A DNA stretch of 64,000 nt from positions 6,629,009 to 6,693,008 of the forward strand of contig CP092880.1 of assembly GCA_030710605.1 (NCBI GenBank). The letters run 5' to 3'. The position numbers were made by a program, and so were the translations under genes. Positions 57,276-64,000 of the stretch are shown here, piece by piece (positions within the stretch are counted from its first letter, which is position 1; the number at the start of each line of letters is the position of its first letter). A model generated the notes under the pieces. It was given only the letters and a program-made list of their open reading frames with translations, did not search any database and had not been told where the DNA came from. Source of the stretch: Cordylochernes scorpioides (lineage: Eukaryota > Arthropoda > Arachnida > Pseudoscorpiones > Chernetidae).

Positions 57276-58968
57276 GGACGTGTGGATAATTGATTCTGCG
57301 TGCACAAGCCACATGACTTCCCATGGTGAATGGATCGAGCACAAGACGAAAGAGAGAAGGAGCATACAAGTGGCGGAAGAAGGGAGACACATCGAATCTG
57401 CCTCATCAGGATCAATCCAAGCTACTGTACAAGGTAAGGACAAACTTAACAACGCTGTAACCCTGCATAATGTCCTCCGTGTACCACACCTGAAAGGAAA
57501 TCTAATGTCCATTCCAAGCGTGGTAAGAAGAGGGAACTCTGTTCTTTTGAACTCTGAAGGAGCATACATATACTCTTCTGATGACAAGCTAATAGGAACA
57601 GGCAACTTTGATGGTAACATGTACACATTGAACCTATCACGTTTACCTGAAGCAACTCATGTTCCAAATGAACATTGCTTGATTTCAAAGGACAATTCTA
57701 GGACTGCATGGCACAGAAGGTTAGGACATCCTAGTGACAACAAACTGAACCTGATTTTGAAGAACAATCTTCTAAAAGGCTTGGACTCTATAAATGGTAC
57801 CCTTGATCAATGTGATGCTTGCTCATTGGGAAAAATGACCAAAGTACCCTATGTTAACACAGATAGCAATCAGGAAAGCTACCCCTTTGAAGCCATTTAT
57901 GTCGATCTCTGTGGTCCAATGAGAATAAATTCCTTGGGCGGAAGTAAATATTTCTTGACCATCGTAGATGGATTTTCTAGGAGAATATTTGTAGAATTTC
58001 TCAAAGATAAACTCTCAGCAGCAGAAGTTTTGAAGAAGTTTATTGTAAAGAGAGAAAACGAGCTAAACTCAAAACTAAAACGACTTAGAACAGATAACGG
58101 AACAGAATTTATCAATAAATTGAGACATCACCTGGAAATAAAGGATGTAACATGTAAAGACATGTTTTTGGGAATCAAGATCATACAAGACAAGGAGGGA
58201 ATTTCGCTACAGCAAAGCCACTATGTACAACAAATATTGCAGAAATATGGAATGGAAACTTGTAAGGAAGTTCCAACACCAGGTTCCAAAGAAATCAATT
58301 TGGACAATCATATTGAAGATGACAATTGTGATCAGCACACTTACCAAGAAGCCCTTGGAATGCTAATGTTTCTAGCTGTTAACACCAGACCCGACATCGC
58401 TTACATCACTAGCAAACTTTCACAGTACTCCAGACAACCAAAACAGATGCACTGGACAGCAATCAAAAGAGTGATGAGATACCTACGAGGAACAATTGAC
58501 CTAGGAGTGAAATTTGAAAGAGGGAAGACTGGAATCCTGAAGTCCTACACCGATGCCAGCTGGTCGACCACCCATGATGGAAAATCCTACGGCGGATATG
58601 TATTGAAGCTCGGCGAAGCAACTATAGACTGGAAAAGTAGTAAACAACCACTCGTCGCCCTCTCCACAATGGAAGCGGAAATGATAGCTGCTTGTGAAAG
58701 CTGCTGTCAGATCAAATGGATAATAAACCTGTTACGAGAGCTGGAAGAATGGAATTTCATGGAAAAACCAACTGCGATCTATACAGACAGTCAGTCATTG
58801 ATCGACTGGATCTCCAGCCCTAAACAAAGCAGTCGCTGTAGACATATCAACAGAAAGTACCACTTCTTGAGAGACTGTTATGAATCCAGAGACATCTGCC
58901 TTCTGTACAAGCCATCCCAGGACCTGGAGGCGGATATCTTCATAAAGGACCTATCCCGAGACCCATGA
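56980..58968 (+). pseudogene. copia Pol, in-frame fusion of integrase and RT/RNase H
   Basis: Protease motif WIIDSACTSHMTSH (about 57285), pre-integrase WHRRLGHPSD, integrase first two acids (YVDLCGPM, RTDNGTEF), then at FINK (about 58110) the frame continues directly as LRHHLEIKDV of the RT, skipping the integrase Glu and RT YVDD. RNase H acids (YTDASW, TMEAEM, YTDSQS) remain. The reading frame stays open across the junction. The C-terminus is shifted by a small indel (DLSRDP*). Non-autonomous. Confidence 0.88.
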
Positions 58969-59024
58969 AGAAACACCTGGAGAACCTCAGCATCGTGGGA
59001 ATAAAGACAAAGTAAGGAGGGAAT

Positions 59025-59284
59025 TGTTACGCAAACTTTGACTTTTAATCATCATCGATGCCACGTCACGACTATGACGTCGCTACTTCCAACTTCTACC
59101 TTCAAACTTTGTTATGTTTATCGCTAGCTTGTTTTAACAATATATGTAATGGAACAAGTCGTTCCTTAAATAAATATATATTTGTTTTTTCTAAAGGGAT
59201 GTCCTCGTAACTACTAATTACGTGAGTACAAAAACAACTTAAAATCCTTAGAAAGAAACATCGTATTTTGCTAAGCCTATATCA
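59025..59284 (+). repeat. 3' LTR of copia copy 2
   Basis: 260 bp, preceded by the polypurine tract AAGGAGGGAAT (59014-59024). Confidence 0.93.
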
Positions 59285-59369
59285 GTCATGTTTTTAGGTG
59301 GTCTTTCTTAAGAGACTCTATTTACATATATTAAAATCAACATTTTCTTACTGGTACGTTTAATTACTG

Positions 59370-60085
59370 CTAATCTCTCTATATAAAAATGAATGTATGT
59401 CTGTCTATCTGTCAATTATTAATTGGACTGAGAGAGTATTGTGAGTTTCATTATTCTATATGGTCTGGAAGCATATTAAAATTAAATATACAAAATTTGA
59501 AAGGAAATTTGTAAATTTGTTCGTTCTTGGCCAACCTGACAACCCATAAGTCTGAAAATTGGTCAGCGAGCATTGTCATCAGGTTTGAACATGTGTACCA
59601 AATTTCATATTTCTAGGTGCCCTATAAGTATATTAATAAAAATTGATTACAAGTTATGGCGACAGACATCCAGACAGACAGACATGGAGGCAAGTTAAAT
59701 AGAAGCTTTTAAATAAAAAAAGTTGACCAATCTCAATGAAAATGGTACCATTAGAAAGAGCGTAAAAAGTATACCAAGAAAGTTTCACAAAGAAGGAGAA
59801 ATCGAAGGAAAATCGCTAAAAACGAACGGTTCGCGAGATATTGGCAAAACAAAATAAATAAAATTAAATATACAAAATTTGGAAGGAAATTTGGAAATTT
59901 GTCCATTCTTGGCCAACCTGACAACCCAGAAGTCTGAAAATTGGTCAGCTAGCATTGTCATCAGGTTTGGACATGTGTACCAAATTTCATATTTCTAGGT
60001 GCCCTATAAGTATATTAAAAATTGATTACAAGATTTGGCGACAGACATCCAGACAGACAGACAGATAGGCAAGTTAAATAAAATT
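59370..60085 (+). repeat. Duplicated ~210-bp repeat ending in GACAGACAGACA
   Basis: 'ttcttggccaacctgacaac' at about 59523 and 59906 (383 bp apart), each running to 'gcgacagacatccagacag' and 'ggcaagttaaata'. Starts with a Helitron-5'-like TCTCTCTATATAAAAATGAA. Probably two copies of one element tail. Confidence 0.55.
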
Positions 60086-60090
60086 TTATT

Positions 60091-60970
60091 GATTATTGAT
60101 AAAATAAAATCCTCGAACCACTTTGCTGGAGCTAGAGCAAGGCACAGACATCTCTAAAAGAACGATTGGAAGGATCGTAACCTAAGATTTGAAGCTCAAA
60201 AAGACTCCTGCAAAATTCATTCAAAGATTCCTCACTAATGAGCAAAACCTGTGTCGGCTTGCAACCTGCGAGGACATGTTGGAAATGATAAGAACGGATC
60301 CGGAATGGAAAGACAAGATAATCACAGGCGACGAGACATGGGTCTATGGCTATGACCCTGAAACCAAGCGTCAATCTGCCGAGTGGAGAGATCAGGGTGA
60401 GCCTAGACCCAAAAAATCCAGAAACAAGGTGTTGCTGGTCGATATTTTGGATAACAAGGGCATTGTTCATCACGAGTATCTTCCTGCAGGCCAAACAGTT
60501 ATTAAGGAAATGTATTTGGGCATTCTTCGCCGTCTAAGGGAAGCGATTCGAAAAAAAAAAGGCCAGAAAAATGAACTAATGGTGACTGGATCCTTCACCA
60601 TGACAATGCTCGCCCTCACACAGCGCATTTGATGACTAGCATTTTGGCGAAAAACGGGAAACAAATCCTACCTCAACCACCCTATTCCCCAGACATCGCA
60701 CCAAATGACTTTTTCCTGTTCCCCAAACTCAAAGCAGTTCTAAAAGGAAGACATTTTGACACCTGGGATGACATAATAGAAAAATCGCCGTTAGCATTGA
60801 AAAGCATTCCAAAAGAGGCCTATAAAAACTGTTTCGACAATTGGGAGAAACGATGGCGCTGGTGCGTTGAAGCAAGGGCGGATTAGTTTGAAAGGTTTTA
60901 ATAATTTTTTAAAAAATATCTTACCCTTTTTTTTATGAACCCAGTCCGGGAACTTATGGGACATACCTTG
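60091..60970 (+). mobile_element. mariner-like element, 5'-truncated
   Basis: Aligns to 1438-2292 of the first copy and ends with the same terminal repeat (…TTATGGGACATACCTTG + TA). The 5' end and left terminal repeat are missing. Confidence 0.85.
60189..60886 (+). pseudogene. mariner transposase fragment
   Basis: Frame 60189-60632 reads TPAKFIQRFLTNEQNLCRLA to GDETWVYGYDPETKRQSAEW (first Asp), then slips. In the next frame the DNA codes WILHHDNARPHTA, so the second Asp is intact here, unlike in the copy at 1209. The last frame 60629-60886 has PYSPDIAPNDFFLFPKLKAV (third Asp) and ends ...RWRWCVEARAD. DD34D-type spacing (mariner). One frameshift in the GGCCAG/AAAA region breaks it. Confidence 0.85.
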
Positions 60971-61159
60971 TATTTTCCCAAATATTTAAAACTGTTTCGT
61001 ACCCATTTCTTGATTTTTTAGGAAGTCCATTTGACCACACCTTGATGGGGTCGCTTAGATACAACCTGCACAACGTTGACGAAAGCCAACACCCCGAAAC
61101 GCGTGAATTGTAATATTTTTAACTCTTCATCAAGAAAATGAATTGGTTCTATAGTGTAA

Positions 61160-61460
61160 TAAGCTAAATTCCATCGATCACACGTTGGATGGTAGATAAC
61201 GTCGGTGCTGTGACAGCCGTTTTGACAATCGCTCTGTCCTCCCGTTCTGTTATGTCCCTTGGTCAACCGCTGCCATCTTGACGTTGCATTCTTCCGTTGT
61301 TGACCCACTCTTGTCAACATCGTCTAATAGCCACATCACTTCGACACAGATGTCGCGCGATTTGTCGATTTGACCAACCAGCCTCTTTCATTCCAATGGC
61401 ACGACCTCTTTCAAACTCGGCTATATGTTTGTAATGAGTACGTTTCTTTCAACGAGGCAT
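61160..61460 (-). pseudogene. Tc1-like transposase N-terminal fragment
   Basis: On the - strand from ATG 61460: MPR*KKRTHYKHIAEFERGR, then AIGMKEAGWSNRQIARHLCR, RRC*QEWVNNGRMQRQDGSG and *PRDITEREDRAIVKTAVTA. This is the paired helix-turn-helix DNA-binding part of Tc1 transposases with three in-frame stops. The catalytic domain is gone. Confidence 0.75.
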
Positions 61461-61840
61461 TGATAGAGTAGAAATAAATTTATTGCAAAAAAATGTAAAC
61501 GAAAATTTAGAAAATCAGCTCGTGCCACGCCGAATATTGAGTCAAGAATAATCATACTGGATGCACAGTTCAGATGCGCTGGTACTCTTGCATTTACATA
61601 TATCGTCCAGCAAATTTCAATCATTTGCATGTTTGGACGAAACATTATAATAATACAACAGGTTTATCGAGATAAGTTACTATTAATGTAATCTCTAGCT
61701 TTAGGGCCTCCTTACCCTTCTACAAGAGTACAAAAGATATCTAAAATCTTGAGATAACATTAATAAAAAAAGAAACTCATCTAAAATCACTTTATTAGGA
61801 ATCTGATGCTGCACATGACTGGTACAGAGCAGGAGGGACA
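61461..61840. other. No recognisable feature
   Basis: AT-rich sequence with no recognised gene; may include the Tc1 element's left end. Confidence 0.3.
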
Positions 61841-61844
61841 AGCA

Positions 61845-62120
61845 CCGGTTCTGTTCTCCCAAGAGAACAACAGTCTTTGATTTCCAGACTTAAGTCTGGT
61901 CATCTACGGACAATGACTTTCCAGAATGGTTGCACGGTTTTCCCCTCTATGTTCTCAGTGCAATTCTCAGCCTGCAACCCCAAGACATATTATTAACTGT
62001 ATTGACTCATCCATTGATGAGCTCTACTCTTCCTCGGCAGACACCATCAAAAATATTAAGCTTTACAAGCTTGATACCTTAGTGTGATTGAGTGGAGATA
62101 AGAAAGAAGAAGAAGAAGAA
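61845..62120 (+). repeat. LINE 3' end with (GAA)n tail
   Basis: 'gactttccagaatggttgc', 'gatgagctctactcttcct', then 'gattgagtggagataagaaa' and GAAGAAGAAGAA. Reverse of the blocks at 38803-39420. Confidence 0.6.
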
Positions 62121-62212
62121 ACTTTATTAGGTACCGCTCAACAAGAACAACCTAGTTTATGATATTTGAAACAATGAACAATATTTGATGGTTATTCACA
62201 TATTAAACAAAA

Positions 62213-62282
62213 TGTTAACGCGGGATTCAATCCCGGTTCATGACTATCGGGAATCGATGGTGTTACCTACTCGTCCACCGAC
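62213..62282 (-). repeat. tRNA-like (SINE head) relic
   Basis: On the - strand ACCGGGATTGAATCCCG forms a T arm with acceptor-like GTCGGTG/CGTTAAC (several wobble pairs, one mismatch). The anticodon arm is poor. Confidence 0.3.
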
Positions 62283-62412
62283 TTTTTTTATAAACTCATG
62301 TTCATGAACCTATTGTATTATTTTAATCCATATTTATAATATAAGGTTGTCCCTAAAGTTCGTAATATTTTGAGGGATAAAATTTGTTATTCTTAAAACG
62401 TTGTTTTTCTTA

Positions 62413-63319
62413 AAATAAAAACATAAAGCCTCCAAGAAAGTTTATTTTAGAAATAATTTTTATTTAAAAAATATCTCGAGCTTTCGGGCAAGTATTTAAA
62501 GACTTGTCAATATCTTTTATCATTTATTCTAAGACATTTCTATAACCCCTCTGAAATTCGGAATTCCCCAATCTATAAATCTATTAGCAGTATTCCCTAT
62601 TCCCCAGTATCTGTTTCTATAGCCCGTCATCTGAAGAAATTTGGAATCAAAACCTTTTTCAGAAACTCACCTAATTTAAATTCGTTACTAAGAAACCCCA
62701 TAACAAAGAACAATACCATTGATTATCCTTCCAATATTAAGAATGCCATATACTCCATAGAATGCAAAGAATGCAAAACCAAATATGTCGGCGAAACTGG
62801 CAGACATTTAAATATAAGAGTATCAGAACATAAACGAAATATCGATAATCAAGACAGTAGATCTTTAGTATACCAACATATAAGAGAAACAGGCCATTCC
62901 TTCTCCCTATCAGAACCAAAGACCCATTGCTCCAACATCCCCAATAGACTACAGAGACTTATAATAGAATCCATCATATCCAGAAAGAACAATAGCATTA
63001 ACAGAAGAATAGATATTCCGGAAATTTATAACATTATATTCCCTGAGCCCAGCCCATAACCCTCAAGCGAAGCACGCGCAACAGAAGCCCGCGTTGATCA
63101 TGCCTTAAAACAAATGAAAACAGTGAATGGATTTTATTTAATTTTAAATCATATTTTATTGGCGTATATTATTCATATAAAGCATTTTCTCCCGTAGAAG
63201 GGCGTACTTGCCCGAAAGCTCGAGATATTTTTTAAATAAAAATTATTTTTAAAAGAAACTTTTCCCTGGAGGCTTTATGTTTTTATTTTAATATTAATCC
63301 AAGGGATTATTTTATCGAG
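62413..63319 (+). mobile_element. Penelope-like retroelement with inverted termini
   Basis: Flanked by a 12-bp duplication TTGTTTTTCTTA (62401-62412, 63320-63331) inside a mariner-type MITE that begins at 62342. About 80-bp inverted ends ('cctccaagaaagtttatttt'; 'tatctcgagctttcgggcaa' versus 'tgcccgaaagctcgagatat'). Between them is the 3' part of the ORF. Severe 5' truncation with an inverted terminal repeat is characteristic of Penelope. Confidence 0.82.
62517..63059 (+). pseudogene. Penelope-like GIY-YIG endonuclease domain
   Basis: Open frame of about 180 codons ending at TAA 63057-63059. Reads IYSIECKECKTKYVGETGRH then LNIRVSEHKRNID: the Penelope form of GIY-YIG with its CxxC insertion, YVGETG, the catalytic Arg and conserved EH. 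Continues HIRETGHSF and RLIIESIISRKNNSINRRID. The RT half is absent; the upstream limit is uncertain. Confidence 0.85.
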
Positions 63320-63331
63320 TTGTTTTTCTTA

Positions 63332-63767
63332 TTACTTGGCCAATAATATTGTGGATAATGGATATTGCTGCTGCTGTGATGGAGATGCATGGAGACATCT
63401 GAGACTCTTCTTTCGACACGACAACAACAACAATAATATTGTGGCGAATAAATAATTTATTATTTAATTTAATTATTCATTATAATGATCGAAATATTTC
63501 TTTGCGTGCCTGCTCAAGATTCTCTAGCTGTAGATAGTTTTGTTGAGTTGTTGATAATTGTCGACTTGTCGTGCTGACGTCACCAATAAATACTTTCACA
63601 TCTTAGGATATTCCAAGGCTGGAGAGACTGGATCGATACCCATTCAGAGAAGAAAAAACGGAAAATTGACTCGGTTGAACAAGAAGAAAAAACCATGAAC
63701 ATCAAGAAAGAAGCAACAACTCAGGTAAGTTCATTTTTTTGTACAACATCTACCTAGAAATCCCTCG
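63332..63767. other. MITE remainder, LINE tail and unassigned coding-like stretch
   Basis: 63332-63352 continues the interrupted mariner MITE. 63355-63430 is a LINE-like tail with ACAACAACAACAA. 63601-63724 is open (DWIDTHSEKKKRKIDSVEQE...) and ends at a GTAAGT, so it could be an exon or gypsy leader. I cannot decide. Confidence 0.3.
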
Positions 63768-64000
63768 ATGTTCTCTGGTGAGGGTGTTGAAGATCCCCAT
63801 AGCTGGTTAAAAAGGTATGAACGTGTGGTGAAGCACAACCAATGGGATGAAACCCTTTGTCTCGCCAACGTGTATTTCTATCTGACTGGAACTGCTCTCA
63901 AATGGTTTGAAAACAATGAGGAGAGCATCCTGACCTGGACGGAGTTCATGTCCCAGTTAGAATCAGTTTTCGGAAAAATAAAACTTGAAGCTACGAGCTG
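63768..64000 (+). CDS. Ty3/gypsy-type Gag, partial (runs off window)
   Basis: From MFSGEGVEDPHSWLKRYERV through WDETLCLANVYFYLTGTALK and WFENNEESILTWTEFMSQLE to the window end. 'FSGEG..DP..WL..YE', 'YL.G.A..WF' and 'W..F...L...F' are the hallmarks of the retrotransposon gag domain. Frame open upstream to 63729, so the Met is a convenience. A different family from the element at 10411. Confidence 0.8.
   Translation, partial: MFSGEGVEDPHSWLKRYERVVKHNQWDETLCLANVYFYLTGTALKWFENNEESILTWTEFMSQLESVFGKIKLEATS

Larger units (their letters stand above)
56012..59284 (+). mobile_element. Ty1/copia LTR retrotransposon, copy 2 (internally deleted)
   Basis: 3,273 bp with LTRs 56012-56274 and 59025-59284 and a 5-bp duplication GTCAT (56007-56011, 59285-59289). 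LTRs differ by several substitutions and small indels, more than in copy 1. It keeps the protease but has lost 1,327 bp covering the rest of integrase and most of RT. Confidence 0.95.

Overview
The window looks like a repeat-saturated arthropod genome. The only host protein-coding gene I can support is a CYP3-clan cytochrome P450, whose N-terminal wording is chelicerate-like (inference). Nothing in it looks prokaryotic: there are spliced exons with GT/AG borders, AATAAA signals, Pol III tRNA genes, LINE, Penelope, Ty3/gypsy, Ty1/copia, Helitron, mariner/Tc1, Tigger-like and hAT-like elements, and several satellite arrays.

Gene core (9.6-33.2 kb). Eleven exons on the + strand join without any frame error into a 1,467-nt reading frame (488 aa plus stop) with all P450 signature motifs. 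Five introns are about 50 bp; the others are swollen by repeats. Intron 1 (7.5 kb) holds a 66-bp satellite with a young full-length Ty3/gypsy element (10411-16154) inserted in it. Intron 3 holds a transposase 3' fragment. Intron 4 holds a 91-bp satellite. Intron 6 (8.4 kb) holds a triple nest of elements, a 29-bp satellite and tandem 372-bp elements. Intron 7 holds Penelope-type and SINE-type repeats.

Left flank (0-9.6 kb): a LINE 3' end, a decayed mariner (1013-2292), mariner MITEs, LINE tails, a satellite built from the end of a Tigger-like MITE (3886-5779), a Helitron and a solo LTR. Right flank (33-47 kb): fold-back elements, Penelope remnants with hammerhead-like motifs, a small TRIM-like LTR element with a tRNA-Ala primer site, a tRNA-Pro gene, LINE fragments, Tigger-like, hAT-like and tRNA-derived SINE copies, and a second tandem array of the 372/373-bp element. 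Far right (47-64 kb): a Ty1/copia element on the - strand (47371-51756), several Helitrons (one with a minisatellite, one with a complete tRNA-like gene), a second copia copy (56012-59284) with a different deletion, a 5'-truncated mariner, a Tc1 transposase fragment, a Penelope element with GIY-YIG endonuclease (62413-63319), and the start of another Ty3/gypsy gag running off the window.

The common theme is that at least five separate tandem arrays have units matching the ends or body of dispersed transposons that also occur singly in the same window. Two arrays begin exactly where a MITE ends. This transposon-end-to-satellite conversion inside and around one P450 gene is the most unusual thing I see here.
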